Source: Nocardia fusca NBRC 14340 (GTDB lineage: Bacteria > Actinomycetota > Actinomycetes > Mycobacteriales > Mycobacteriaceae). Taken from it: 64,000 nt of DNA. Position numbers and translations under genes: made by a program. Shown in pieces: positions 10,526 through 19,424 of the stretch. Numbering within the stretch: position 1 is the first letter of the stretch; each line of letters opens with the position of its first letter. Location: assembly GCF_001618425.1 (NCBI RefSeq), contig NZ_BDCU01000017.1, positions 62,001-126,000 of the forward strand. The letters are read 5' to 3'. The notes beneath the pieces were generated by a model. It saw only the letters and a list, made by a program, of their open reading frames with translations, did no database searches and was not told the DNA's origin.

Positions 10526-11376
10526 TCGGCGCTCCTTCCGGAGTCGTTCGGTGCGTCCGTTGCGGGCTGTGCAACGGTTGCAGGTGAAGCGTGCTTCGGT
10601 CGATCGGCGGCCGCCGTGGGCAGCACCGTCAGTGGTACGTGGGTGGTGCAGGCACAGTCCCCGTTGGCGATGGTGGCCAAGCGCTGCACATGGGTACCGA
10701 GAACCTCCCGGAAGGCCGCGAGTTCGGCCTCGCACAGTTCGGGGAATTCCTCGGCCACATGGGCGACCGGGCAGTGGTGCTGGCAGATCTGTACACCCGC
10801 GCCCACGCGGCGGGTACTCGCGGCGAACCCCGCGTCCGATAGCGCCGTGGCGATCTCCTCGGCCTTGGCCGCCGTACCCGATCGCCCGGAATCGTCCGCG
10901 GTGTCGGGCTCTTCCGCCGCCGGCTCCGCGCGGTGACCCGGGAGCGGTTCGATCCCGTCGACCAGGGTGCGTGCGCGTTTACGGGCGAAATCGGTGACCG
11001 CTTCCTCGCCGCCGATCTCGCGCAGCTGCCGGATGGCCGCACCGGCGAGATCGTCGTAGGCGTGGCCGAGCATGCCGCGCCCGGCCGCGGTGAGCTGGTA
11101 CTGCTTGGCCGGCCGTCCGCGACCCTTCTGCTGCCAGGGCGCCGACCGCCCGGCGCGTGCCTGACCCGATTCGATGAGCGCGTCCAGATGCCGGCGCACC
11201 CCCGCGGGCGCCAGGCCCAGGGCACTGCCTATCGCGGTCGCGGTGATCGGTCCCTCCTCCAGCAGCAGCCGGACGATGGCGGCGCGGGTATGGCCTTCGC
11301 CGCCGGTCGCGGGCACGCCGACGGACCCGGTACCGGCCCGGTGACCAGCCCTTTCGTCCACATTCGGCAAACCCAT
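10522..11376 (-). CDS. sufR: Fe-S-sensing repressor SufR of the suf operon
   Basis: Winged-helix regulator of about 284 residues at the head of the suf operon. The homologue (Rv1460) is an Fe-S cluster-binding autorepressor of suf genes. The N-terminal HTH spans about residues 30-95 ([21 protein letters not shown], then [12 protein letters not shown]). The C-terminal half carries the cluster-type cysteines C198, C202 and C215 ([17 protein letters not shown]) and C241/C243 (GDCACTTH). The start is placed at ATG 11376; a GTG three codons earlier (11385) is possible. A weak CACA-N7-TGTG dyad at 11383-11397 overlaps the start region and could be part of its own operator. Confidence 0.93.
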   Translation of the reverse strand: MGLPNVDERAGHRAGTGSVGVPATGGEGHTRAAIVRLLLEEGPITATAIGSALGLAPAGVRRHLDALIESGQARAGRSAPWQQKGRGRPAKQYQLTAAGRGMLGHAYDDLAGAAIRQLREIGGEEAVTDFARKRARTLVDGIEPLPGHRAEPAAEEPDTADDSGRSGTAAKAEEIATALSDAGFAASTRRVGAGVQICQHHCPVAHVAEEFPELCEAELAAFREVLGTHVQRLATIANGDCACTTHVPLTVLPTAAADRPKHASPATVAQPATDAPNDSGRSAE

Positions 11377-11841
11377 AGTTTTCACAACATCAGTGTGGCG
11401 GAATTCGTTCCCGAAATCTAATAAGGGTGCCCTGAGCAGGCGGGTCGCCCGATCCGGCCGAAAACGCCGAAATCGCCTGTTCGGGCGAGAAAGTGGCGCT
11501 CGCGCCTCCCCTGCCGGATCAGTGCAGTGATGTGCTTCACTGCGCCGGAGGGCCGGGCCGATCACGCGACCTCGCGCCGGAGAATTTGCTGCCCGGCTGC
11601 ACCCACGCCCGGCGCTCCGCCGGCCGGACGAGCCGCCGGGCTCTCCGGACCGCGCGCCCGGAAGCCCTTCGCGGATCCACCGTCGTCGGACACCACGCGC
11701 GGGCACCGGACACCCACGGTAGCCAGAAGATGTCCGGCCCGGAACCGGCACCCCGGCAACCGGTCGCTGCGCCTCCGGCCCGCCGCGCGATGCCACGGCC
11801 CGGGCACCGGCAGCGCCCCCGGCGAACTAGTCTCGGTGACC
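11377..11841. promoter_or_regulatory. Divergent promoter interval between sufR and mptB
   Basis: About 460 bp with no credible gene. It must hold the suf operon promoter and the mptB promoter. A perfect 7-bp inverted repeat GCAGTGA/TCACTGC with a 6-nt loop lies at 11524-11543. A TAGTCT box at 11828-11833 sits eight bases before the mptB GTG, as expected for a leaderless start. Confidence 0.6.
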
Positions 11842-13563
11842 GTGGCAGGACAGGCAGGCGCCCCGGGCGCAGTGGCGTCGCGCGGGCAGCGCGCACTGAA
11901 ACTGGTGCGGCGCGCCCTCGGACTCGATGTCCCGCCCTCGGATCACACCATCGCCATTCTGCACAGCGACGAATCCGAGGTTCCGGGGCTCGACCGCCGG
12001 GAGCGGGCACAACTGGACCGGATCCGGCTGATGGGTGCCACGGGCACCGTGCTCATGGCGATCAGCGCCCTCGGTATCGGCGCGCAGCCGGTGCACCAGA
12101 ATCCGACCTCGGGCATGCGGGTCCTGGGTATTTTCGCGCGGGCGCACACCGGATCACTGGCCATGTGCATGGTCGGCACGGTGACCGTGGTGCTGGCCTG
12201 GCTGCTGCTGGGGCGGTTCGCCGTCGGCGGGATCGGCGGTTCGCCGCGGCACCGGCTCACCCGGCGCCAATTCGACCGGACACTGCTGCTGTGGATCATC
12301 CCGCTGTGCGTGGCGCCGCCGATGTTCAGCAACGACGTCTACTCCTATCTGGCACAGAGCGAGATCGCCGCCCGTGGGATCGACCCGTACCAGGAGGGGC
12401 CCGTCGCCGGGCTCGGTATCGACAATGTGCTCACCAACAATGTCCCCAATATCTGGCGCGAGACACCCGCGCCCTACGGACCGCTGTTCCTGTGGATAGG
12501 CCACGGGATCGCCGGGCTCACCGGGGAGAACATTCTGGCCGGGGTCTGGGTGCACCGGCTGCTGGCCCTTGCCGGGGTGGCGCTGATCGTCTGGGCGCTG
12601 CCGCGGCTGTCCGTGCGCTGCGGGGTGGCACCGGTGAGCGCGCTGTGGCTGGGTGTGGCGAATCCGCTCGTGCTGTTCCACCTGATCGGCGGGGTGCACA
12701 ACGACGCGCTCATGCTCGGCCTGATGCTGGCCGGGCTGGAGTTCATGCTGCGCGCGATCCACGGGGTCCCCGGTGACGGCGGGCCACCCCCGCTGGACGG
12801 CCGCGGCTGGACCCTGCTGGTGGGCGGCGCGGTGGTGATCAGCCTGTCGTCCTCGGTGAAGGTCACCTCGATCATCGCGCTGGGCTTCGCGGGAATGGCC
12901 CTGGCCCGCCGCTGGGGGCCGGGGCTGCGGCCGATCCTGGCCGCGGCCGGACTGCTCGGCCTGCTCGCGGTGGTGGTAACCGTGGTGATCAGCACGGCGA
13001 GTGGCCTCGGTTTCGGCTGGCTCTACACCTTGAACACGGCGAACGCGGTGCGCAGCTGGATGTCGCTGCCCACCGCCCTGGGCATCGTCACCGGATTCGG
13101 CGGCGTCCTGCTCGGCCTCGGCGACCACACCACCGCGCTGCTCAGCATCACCCGGCCCATCGCCGCCGTGGTGGCGGGTTTCATCACCGTGCGAATGCTG
13201 GTCGCCACCTGGACCGGGCGCCTGCATCCGGTGGGCGCACTGGGGGTCTCGCTGGGCGCGATCGTGCTGCTGTTCCCGGTCGTCCAACCCTGGTATCTGC
13301 TGTGGGCCATCGTGCCGATGGCGGCCTGGGCCACCCGGCCCGTGTTCCGCGGCCCGGCGATCGGTATCTCCGCGGTGGTCAGTGTGATCCTCATGCCACG
13401 CGGCGCGGACCTCGAGGTGTTCCAGATCGTGGGGTCGGCGGTGGCCACCGTGATCGTGTCGCTGCTGTTCATCGTGGTCACCCGGAACTCACTGCCCTGG
13501 CGGGCGCAGCAGGGGGTGTCGGCCCCGTCACAGCCGGCCGGGGCCTACGGTGGGACCTCGTGA
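11842..13563 (+). CDS. mptB: Polyprenol-phosphate-mannose-dependent alpha-1,6-mannosyltransferase MptB
   Basis: GT-C-type integral membrane mannosyltransferase of about 573 residues. MptB adds alpha-1,6-mannose units to build the proximal mannan core of lipomannan and lipoarabinomannan, using polyprenyl-phospho-mannose outside the membrane. Many hydrophobic helices follow a short cytosolic N-terminus, and the first long loop contains MFSNDVYSYLAQSEIAARG with an acidic site typical of GT-C enzymes. Position next to sufR matches Mtb Rv1459c. The start is GTG 11842; GTG 11836 is equally in frame. A long upstream extension is low-complexity and rejected. The stop overlaps the ABC ATPase start by four bases. 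Confidence 0.9.
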   Translation: MAGQAGAPGAVASRGQRALKLVRRALGLDVPPSDHTIAILHSDESEVPGLDRRERAQLDRIRLMGATGTVLMAISALGIGAQPVHQNPTSGMRVLGIFARAHTGSLAMCMVGTVTVVLAWLLLGRFAVGGIGGSPRHRLTRRQFDRTLLLWIIPLCVAPPMFSNDVYSYLAQSEIAARGIDPYQEGPVAGLGIDNVLTNNVPNIWRETPAPYGPLFLWIGHGIAGLTGENILAGVWVHRLLALAGVALIVWALPRLSVRCGVAPVSALWLGVANPLVLFHLIGGVHNDALMLGLMLAGLEFMLRAIHGVPGDGGPPPLDGRGWTLLVGGAVVISLSSSVKVTSIIALGFAGMALARRWGPGLRPILAAAGLLGLLAVVVTVVISTASGLGFGWLYTLNTANAVRSWMSLPTALGIVTGFGGVLLGLGDHTTALLSITRPIAAVVAGFITVRMLVATWTGRLHPVGALGVSLGAIVLLFPVVQPWYLLWAIVPMAAWATRPVFRGPAIGISAVVSVILMPRGADLEVFQIVGSAVATVIVSLLFIVVTRNSLPWRAQQGVSAPSQPAGAYGGTS

Positions 13564-14492
13564 CCGCTTCCCGGGTGCCCGCCGTACAGGTGGACCACGT
13601 CGCCAAACGCTACGGCGAGACGACCGCGGTGGACGGTATCGGTTTCACTGTCGAACCCGCACAGGTCTTCGCCCTGCTCGGTCCGAACGGCGCCGGTAAA
13701 ACCACCACGGTGGAGATGTGCGAGGGCTTCGTCCGCCCGGATTCGGGGCAGGTGCGGGTCCTGGGCCTGGACCCGATCGCCGACTCCGAGCGGCTGCGCC
13801 CGCGGATCGGAGTGATGTTGCAGGGCGGCGGCGCCTATCCGGGCGCACGTGCCGGGGAGATGCTGGATCTGGTCGCCTCCTATTCGGCGAACCCGCTGGA
13901 CCCCGCGTGGCTGCTCGGCATGCTGGGCCTGGCCGACCACCGCCGCACCCCCTATCGCCGGCTCTCCGGTGGCCAGCAGCAGCGGCTGTCGCTGGCGTGC
14001 GCGCTGGTCGGCCGCCCGGAGATCGTCTTCCTCGACGAACCCACCGCGGGGATGGACGCGCAGGCCCGGATCCTGGTGTGGGAGTTGATCGACGCGCTAC
14101 GGCGCGACGGTGTCAGCGTCCTGCTCACCACCCATCTCATGGACGAAGCCGAGGAATTGGCCGATCACCTGGTGATCATCGACCACGGACGCATCGTCGC
14201 CTCCGGTACGCCGGCCGAGGTCACCGCGCACGGTGCGGCCGGGCAGTTGCGTTTCGCCGCGCCACCGCATCTGGACCTGGACCTGCTGCAGTCGGCGCTG
14301 CCGGAGGGTTTCGCGCCGAAGGAGACCAGCCCCGGCTCGTATCTGGTGGAGGGCGAGATCAACCCGCAGGTACTGGCCACGGTGACCGCCTGGTGTGCCC
14401 GGGTCGACGTGCTCGCGACCGATATCCGGATCGACCAGCGCCGGCTCGAGGACGTCTTCCTGGAACTGACCGGACGGGATCTGCGCGCATGA
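13560..14492 (+). CDS. ABC transporter ATP-binding protein (ABC-2 exporter type)
   Basis: ATPase subunit of an ABC-2-type exporter, 310 residues, matching the Rv1458c position. Walker A GPNGAGKTTT begins at 41, the signature LSGGQQQR is at 135-142, Walker B IVFLDEP at 155-161, and the H-loop lies in LLTTHLMDEAEE. The C-terminal extension after residue 220 is typical of DrrA/NodI-like exporters. GTG 13560 overlaps the mptB stop. The partner permease starts 133 bp downstream. The substrate is unknown. Confidence 0.94.
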   Translation: MTASRVPAVQVDHVAKRYGETTAVDGIGFTVEPAQVFALLGPNGAGKTTTVEMCEGFVRPDSGQVRVLGLDPIADSERLRPRIGVMLQGGGAYPGARAGEMLDLVASYSANPLDPAWLLGMLGLADHRRTPYRRLSGGQQQRLSLACALVGRPEIVFLDEPTAGMDAQARILVWELIDALRRDGVSVLLTTHLMDEAEELADHLVIIDHGRIVASGTPAEVTAHGAAGQLRFAAPPHLDLDLLQSALPEGFAPKETSPGSYLVEGEINPQVLATVTAWCARVDVLATDIRIDQRRLEDVFLELTGRDLRA

Positions 14493-14638
14493 GGTGCGAT
14501 ACCTCCGCCTTCGCTCCGGCCTCCGCGGACCGCATCTGCCAACTTCGGGAAGGCCGAGTGATGCGATACCTCCACCTTCACTCCCCCTCCGCGGACCGCA
14601 TCGATCAGTTTCGAGGGAGGCTCGATGACCAAGCCTGA
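14489..14638 (+). CDS. Possible 49-residue mini-ORF bridging ATPase and permease
   Basis: An ATG at 14489 overlaps the ATPase stop (ATGA) and its frame runs to a stop at 14636-14638, inside the permease start region. The product would contain two related halves, SAFAPASADRICQL and LHLHSPSADRIDQF, because the DNA itself is a tandem duplication. It may be a translated linker that couples ATPase and permease, or simply a repeat that happens to be open. There is no homology I recognise. Confidence 0.3.
   Translation: MRCDTSAFAPASADRICQLREGRVMRYLHLHSPSADRIDQFRGRLDDQA
14495..14627. repeat. Imperfect tandem duplication (67-bp period) carrying a ribosome-binding site and start
   Basis: Copy A starts TGCGATACCTCC at 14495 and copy B at 14562. 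Both contain CTCCGCGGACCGCATC, and both end in a purine-rich stretch followed by ATG (GGGAAGGCCGAGTG-ATG and GAGGGAGGCTCG-ATG). The second ATG is the permease start. The core TTCGCTCCGGCC also occurs in the 36-bp repeats at 36489-36600. Confidence 0.8.
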
Positions 14639-15416
14639 ACTGACGGCCAATCGGTTCGAGCCGGGTACTTTCGCGCCCGCGCCCCGGCCGGCGCCACGGG
14701 TGGCCATGTTGCTCGCGCAGACCCGGCTCGATCTGGTGCTGCTGCTGCGCAACGGCGAACAACTGCTGCTCACCATGTTCATTCCGGTGACGCTGCTGAT
14801 CGGGCTGGCGCTGTTGCCCTTCGGCGACATGGGTCCGGACAAGATCGACAAGATCGTGCCCGCCGTGATGATGGTGGCGGTGATGTCGACCGCGTTCACC
14901 GGTCAGGCCATCGCCATCGGATTCGACCGCCGCTACGGCGCGCTCAAGCGACTGGGCGCCACTCCCCTGCCACGCTGGGGGATCATCGCGGGTAAGAGCG
15001 GGGCAGTCCTGCTGGTGGTGATCCTGCAGGCGGTGCTGCTGGGCCTGATCGGGATGGCATTGGGCTGGCGGCCGACACCGTTGGGGCTGCTGCTGGGCGC
15101 GGTGCTGATCGCGCTGGGCACCGCCACGTTCGCGGCGATGGGCCTACTGCTCGGCGGCACACTCAAGGCCGAAGTGGTACTGGCGCTGGCCAATATCCTC
15201 TGGTTCGTCATGCTCGGTATCGCCAGCGTGGTCTTCGCCTCCGAGGAACTGCCCGCCGCGGTCCACACTCTGGTGCGACTGGTCCCCTCGGGTGCGCTGG
15301 CGGTCGCGCTGGAACACGCGCTGAGCGGGGGCGTCGACTGGCTGGGCGTGGGCGCGCTGATCGTCTGGGGTACCGGCGCGGGCCTGCTCGCGGCCCGCTG
15401 GTTCCGCTTCGAATGA
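14625..15416 (+). CDS. ABC-2 type transporter permease
   Basis: Membrane subunit of 263 residues paired with the preceding ATPase. About six hydrophobic helices are visible, such as ILVVILQAVLLGLIGMAL-like and GLLLGAVLIALGTATFAAMG segments, with the short motif FDRRYGALKRLGATPLPRWGI (interrupted here into two parts) typical of ABC-2 permeases. The start ATG 14625 is preceded by GAGGGAGG. It corresponds by position to Rv1457c and precedes ctaA. Substrate unknown. Confidence 0.92.
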   Translation: MTKPELTANRFEPGTFAPAPRPAPRVAMLLAQTRLDLVLLLRNGEQLLLTMFIPVTLLIGLALLPFGDMGPDKIDKIVPAVMMVAVMSTAFTGQAIAIGFDRRYGALKRLGATPLPRWGIIAGKSGAVLLVVILQAVLLGLIGMALGWRPTPLGLLLGAVLIALGTATFAAMGLLLGGTLKAEVVLALANILWFVMLGIASVVFASEELPAAVHTLVRLVPSGALAVALEHALSGGVDWLGVGALIVWGTGAGLLAARWFRFE

Positions 15417-15481
15417 TCTTCCACGACACGTTGTAGTAGTCCGGGTGCGGGCCGGCGGTGGCCGCCCGCTACCATCGGGAC

Positions 15482-16456
15482 GTGCTGTATCGCGCATTCC
15501 TGCGACTCGTCGACCGGCTGCCGCTACCCTCGCGGCGCACCCAGCTGCTGATCGCGCTGGCGGTGATCGCCTCCCAGGCCGGCATCGCCGTGACCGGCGC
15601 GATCGTCCGCGTCACCGCGTCCGGTCTGGGCTGCCCCACCTGGCCGCAGTGCTTCCCGGGCAGTTTCACCCCGATCGGGGTCTCCGAAGTGGCCGTGCTC
15701 CATCAAGCGGTGGAGTTCGGCAACCGCATGCTCACCTTCGTGGTGACGCTGTGCGCGGCGCTCATCGTCCTGGCCGTCACCCGGGCCCGGCGGCGGCGCG
15801 AAGTGCTGATCTACGCCTGGCTCATGCCCGCCGGCACCGTACTTCAGGCGGGCATCGGCGGTATCACGGTGCTTTCCGGCCTGCTCTGGTGGACCGTCGC
15901 GCTCCATCTGCTGGCGTCGATGCTCATGGTGTGGGTGGCCGCGGTGATGTACGCGAAGGTCGCCTCCCCCGACGACGGTGTCGACACCGTCCGCGCACCC
16001 GCGCCCCTACGGTGGCTGACCGTGCTGAGCGGAGTCGCCCTGGCCGGGGTCCTCATCGCGGGCACGCTGGTGACCGCCGCCGGTCCCCATGCCGGCGACA
16101 AGAGCATCGAACGTCCGGTGGCCCGGCTCGAGGTGGAGATCGTCACGCTGGTGCATCTGCATTCGCAGCTGCTGGTCGGCTACCTCGCCCTGCTCGTCGG
16201 TCTCGCCTTCGGGCTCTTCGCGACCGGTATCACCAAACCGGTGCGGGATCGCCTGTTCGTCCTGCTCGGGCTGGTGCTCGCGCAGTCGCTGGTCGGCATC
16301 GTCCAGTACTTCACCGACGTCCCGGCGGCGCTGGTCGCCATCCATGTCGGCGGCGCGGCGCTGTGCACCGCCGCCACCGCCGCGCTATGGGCCTCCCTGC
16401 GTAGCCGTGAACCCCTGCCCGCCGAGGTAGTGGAACCGAGCGCCCAGCCCGCCTGA
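15482..16456 (+). CDS. ctaA: Heme A synthase CtaA (Cox15 family)
   Basis: Converts heme O to heme A for the aa3 cytochrome oxidase; an integral membrane protein of about 324 residues with eight predicted helices. The extracytoplasmic loop has the cysteine pair C51/C57 in GLGCPTWPQC. Conserved histidines occur in VLHQAVEFGNR, ALHLLASML, HLHSQLLVGYLA and AIHVGGAAL. GTG 15482 is chosen because a TACCAT box (15470-15475) ends six bases before it, the leaderless pattern; an in-frame GTG at 15458 is the alternative. The partner enzyme CtaB is encoded at 19425. Confidence 0.93.
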   Translation: MLYRAFLRLVDRLPLPSRRTQLLIALAVIASQAGIAVTGAIVRVTASGLGCPTWPQCFPGSFTPIGVSEVAVLHQAVEFGNRMLTFVVTLCAALIVLAVTRARRRREVLIYAWLMPAGTVLQAGIGGITVLSGLLWWTVALHLLASMLMVWVAAVMYAKVASPDDGVDTVRAPAPLRWLTVLSGVALAGVLIAGTLVTAAGPHAGDKSIERPVARLEVEIVTLVHLHSQLLVGYLALLVGLAFGLFATGITKPVRDRLFVLLGLVLAQSLVGIVQYFTDVPAALVAIHVGGAALCTAATAALWASLRSREPLPAEVVEPSAQPA

Positions 16457-16462
16457 CCCGAC

Positions 16463-17695
16463 TCAGGTCGCGCTCGGCCCGTTCTGATAGCTGCGCGCGA
16501 CCAGCGCCGAGGTCAGATACCACAGCCCGGTGGGGATCGCGGGATCGAATCCGGTGAGCATCCGGACCCGTTTGAGCCGGTAGTCGAGCGTATTGGTGTG
16601 CATATGCATCAGCCGGGCGGTGCGCTGGCGATTGAAATTGTTGGCGATGTGCTGGCGCAGCGTTTCCAGCAGTTCGGGATGTTCGTCGAGCGGATCGAGG
16701 ATGGCGCTCAAGTGCTCGCGGGCCGGACCCGGCCGGGTGATCTGGAATTCCAGGGCCAGATCGGTGAACCGATGCAGGCCGCCGCCGTCGGTGATGCGCT
16801 GCACGGTGTCGAGGAGTTCGTGGGCGCGGTCGGTGGCATCGGGGATCTCGGCGGTGGCCGCGGTGACCACGGTGCCCGTGACGGGCACCTGCGCCGCCTG
16901 CGCCAGGCGCGCGATCAACTCGTCCAAGGTGTCCTCGGGGAAAGCGTCCGCGGGCAACAGCACCGTGCCGCCGTCGATACTGAGCAGCGACAGCGCCTTC
17001 TCCCCGCAGCTGCGGGCGAGCTCGGCCTGGACCCGGCGCAGCTTGCGCCGGGCGACGATCCGGCCGTCGACCTGCGGCGCGGATTCGTCCGGATGCGGCG
17101 CCAGCGCCAGCGCCAGCACCTGATAGGCCTCGGCGATCTCGATCCCGCACTCCCGGGCCATGGTGGCGGTACTGTGCCCGCCGAGCAGCGCCGAGGTCAG
17201 CGTGTGCACCGCGGTGTGGTGTTCGGAGACCACCCCCCGGTATTCGCCGACATAGGCCAGCGCCACCTCCGAGGTGATCGTGTCCAGGATCTCCAGCATC
17301 CGGCGGGCGGTGTCGACCAGGGTCGCCGAATCGGCCGGCCCCGCGGTGGCCATGATGCGGTCGAAACCGAGTTTGAAACCCTCGTGGATGGCGTGGTTGA
17401 TCGTGTCGATCGGGATGCCCTCGCGGGCCCATTCGGCGGCGGCTTCCCGGACCTGTTCGATCTTTTCCGGCAGCTCGCGGCCGTCGAGCCGGCTCACCGT
17501 GAGTTCCAGGCAGAGCCGGGTGACCGCGGTGACATCGCCCTGGAGCGCGTCTCCCGGAAGCGTCCCGCACGGTGCCACGTGCTCGACGAAATGACCGACC
17601 ATCTGACGCGACAGGGTCGATACGTCCCGCAGGTGGTTCGAGATCGGACGGCCGGACACCGTGAGTCTGGAACGGGTCGGACTGCTGACCGTCAT
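16463..17695 (-). CDS. PucR-family transcriptional regulator
   Basis: Regulator of 410 residues with a PucR-type C-terminal helix-turn-helix, at about 345-400 (RQHIANNFNRQRTARLMHMH, then NTLDYRLKRVRMLTG). The middle contains a GGDEF-like CdaR region and the N-terminus a helical RsbT-co-antagonist-like segment. By position it corresponds to Rv1453. Its target is unknown, but it lies between ctaA and qor. It converges on ctaA with only six bases between the stop codons, so the two ends are likely to share or lack a terminator. Confidence 0.9.
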   Translation of the reverse strand: MTVSSPTRSRLTVSGRPISNHLRDVSTLSRQMVGHFVEHVAPCGTLPGDALQGDVTAVTRLCLELTVSRLDGRELPEKIEQVREAAAEWAREGIPIDTINHAIHEGFKLGFDRIMATAGPADSATLVDTARRMLEILDTITSEVALAYVGEYRGVVSEHHTAVHTLTSALLGGHSTATMARECGIEIAEAYQVLALALAPHPDESAPQVDGRIVARRKLRRVQAELARSCGEKALSLLSIDGGTVLLPADAFPEDTLDELIARLAQAAQVPVTGTVVTAATAEIPDATDRAHELLDTVQRITDGGGLHRFTDLALEFQITRPGPAREHLSAILDPLDEHPELLETLRQHIANNFNRQRTARLMHMHTNTLDYRLKRVRMLTGFDPAIPTGLWYLTSALVARSYQNGPSAT

Positions 17696-17833
17696 ATCGG
17701 CTCCTTCTACCCCGGGGCTGACGCTCGAGGCACTAACGGTAGCGCGAACCGGTTACTCGTCAGTAGTTTTTGGTCGGGAAACTGTTCGAGCTACCTGCGA
17801 CCGGGGCGTGCGACCTGTGAGCACCCACAGGTG

Positions 17834-18184
17834 TCAGTTCTCGTTGCGAGCCTTCGGAAATCGCGTCTGACCGGCGACCCAGCCGGCCATCTTCGCCCAG
17901 TGCCCGGTCCGCGGCGTGGTACGGGCCACCAGATCGCGTTCCCAGCCCTCGGCGGCGGTGAGCCCGTCCACCGCGTCGATCACGGCCTGCGCGGTGGCGG
18001 TATCGGCGACCATCCGATCCCCGAGGACACCGTCGGAACCGACCAGGGTGAGCCGCACGCCCCGGCGGCCCACCGGCTGCGGCACGGCCTCGGCCGACCC
18101 TCCGTGCGCGGCGACGAACTTGCGCACCGACTCGACGATCTCCCGGGGAGCGGCGACGGTGGCGGTGGCGGAATCTGCACTCAT
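17834..18184 (-). CDS. Conserved hypothetical actinobacterial protein
   Basis: A 116-residue soluble protein with no function I recognise. The N-terminus MSADSATATVAAPREIVESV is followed by an alpha/beta pattern (RLTLVGSDGVLGDRMVADT, AQAVIDAVDGL) and a C-terminal segment GHWAKMAGWVAGQTRFPKAR. ATG 18184 is chosen; the longer frame upstream would run into the qor promoter. It lies divergent from qor, where Mtb has the hypothetical Rv1455 near Rv1454c. A Ser/Thr-rich signal or membrane segment is not seen. Confidence 0.75.
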   Translation of the reverse strand: MSADSATATVAAPREIVESVRKFVAAHGGSAEAVPQPVGRRGVRLTLVGSDGVLGDRMVADTATAQAVIDAVDGLTAAEGWERDLVARTTPRTGHWAKMAGWVAGQTRFPKARNEN

Positions 18185-18321
18185 GCCGAGGAGTTTACCG
18201 GCGAGTAGGTCGGCGCCCCCGGACCCGGTCCGAACCACCCGGTCGCCATGGCGGCGGCACTCGGCACCGCTGCCGCGGACCCCCGTGTTCCGGGTGCGGG
18301 CACCGGTGTAGAACTGGACCC

Positions 18322-19287
18322 ATGCGCGCGATCCAGGTAGACCGGCACGGCGGTCCGGAAGTGCTGACCCTTGTCGAGGTTCCCGATCCGGAGCCCGGAC
18401 CGAATCAGCTACTGGTCGATATCGATGCCGTGGGAGTCAATTTCATCGACACCTATTTCCGCACCGGGACCTATCCGCGCCCGGTGCCCTACATTCCGGG
18501 TTCCGAAGGTACCGGAGTGGTGGCCGAAATCGGTTCCGAGGTCACCGGATTCGCGGTCGGCGACCGGGTGGCCTGGGCGGCGGGGCCGAACAGCTACGCC
18601 CCGCGCGCGGTGGTGGACGAGGCGGTCGCCGTGGCGGTGCCCGGCGATATCGACCCAGCGGTGGCGGCCTCGGCCCTGCTGCAGGGTATGACGGCGCACT
18701 ATCTGATCGAATCGGTCTACCGCCCCGAACCGGGCGAGACGATCCTGGTGCACGCGGGTGCGGGTGGAGTCGGGCTGCTGCTCACCCAGCTGGCCGCGGC
18801 GCGCGATATCCGGGTGATCACCACGGTGTCCACCGACGAGAAGGAGACCCTGTCGCGCGGCGCCGGCGCCTGGGAAGTGCTGCGCTACGGCGACCATCTC
18901 GCCGAACGGGTCCGTGAACTGACCGGCGGCGAGGGTGTCGCGGCGGTCTACGACGGCGTGGGCGCGGCCACCTTCGACGCCAGCCTCGCCGCACTGCGGG
19001 TCCGCGGCACGCTGGCGTTGTTCGGCGCGGCCAGCGGCCCGGTGCCGCCGGTGGACCTGCAGCGGCTCAACGCGGCCGGGTCGGTGTTCGTGACCCGTCC
19101 CAATATCGCCCACTACACCCGCGATCGCGCCGAACTGGACTGGCGGGCCGGCGATATCCTCGAGGCCGTCGCCGACGGCTCGCTCACCGTCCGGGTCGGC
19201 GCCACCTACCCGCTGGCCGAGGCCGAGCAGGCACATCGCGATCTGGAGAGCCGTAAGACCACCGGTTCGATCGTGCTGCTGCCCTGA
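18322..19287 (+). CDS. qor: NADPH:quinone oxidoreductase (zinc-independent MDR family)
   Basis: Medium-chain reductase of 321 residues that reduces quinones with NADPH. The N-terminal GroES-like domain contains GVNFIDTYFRTGTYP and PYIPGSEGTGVVAEIG, and the cofactor motif HAGAGGVGLLLTQLA lies at about 143-157. No structural zinc cysteines are present. It matches Rv1454c by position. A TAGAAC box ends about seven bases before ATG 18322. A strong hairpin follows the stop. Confidence 0.94.
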   Translation: MRAIQVDRHGGPEVLTLVEVPDPEPGPNQLLVDIDAVGVNFIDTYFRTGTYPRPVPYIPGSEGTGVVAEIGSEVTGFAVGDRVAWAAGPNSYAPRAVVDEAVAVAVPGDIDPAVAASALLQGMTAHYLIESVYRPEPGETILVHAGAGGVGLLLTQLAAARDIRVITTVSTDEKETLSRGAGAWEVLRYGDHLAERVRELTGGEGVAAVYDGVGAATFDASLAALRVRGTLALFGAASGPVPPVDLQRLNAAGSVFVTRPNIAHYTRDRAELDWRAGDILEAVADGSLTVRVGATYPLAEAEQAHRDLESRKTTGSIVLLP

Positions 19288-19297
19288 TCCGTTCGAC

Positions 19298-19326
19298 CCG
19301 GGCGCGGTCTCAGTAGTCGCGCCCGG
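19298..19326 (+). terminator. Hairpin after qor
   Basis: A 9-bp perfect stem CCGGGCGCG/CGCGCCCGG with an 11-nt loop begins 11 bases after the qor stop. There is no U-tract, which is usual for actinobacterial terminators. It overlaps the end of the TetR-like remnant on the other strand. Confidence 0.6.
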
Positions 19327-19390
19327 TCAAGCCGCGGTAGACGAAGCGTGTCAGGCTTGCCACCGCTTCGTCGTCCGAGATCTGACCGCG
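19310..19390 (-). pseudogene. Possible remnant of a TetR-family regulator C-terminus
   Basis: In one minus-strand frame a short open stretch ends QISDDEAVASLTRFVYRGL followed by TGRDY and a stop, resembling the last helix of many actinobacterial TetR regulators. The sequence upstream runs straight into the ctaB stop region with no TetR body or HTH. It is either a decayed gene end or chance. Confidence 0.3.
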
Positions 19391-19424
19391 CCCGGGGTGG
19401 CCCACCGGGGTGGCGCCGGGGGGC

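Noticed and set aside
11383..11397. SufR operator CACA-N7-TGTG at the sufR start
   Set aside because: Only four bases per arm match, which is expected by chance; mentioned in the gene entry but not listed as a site.
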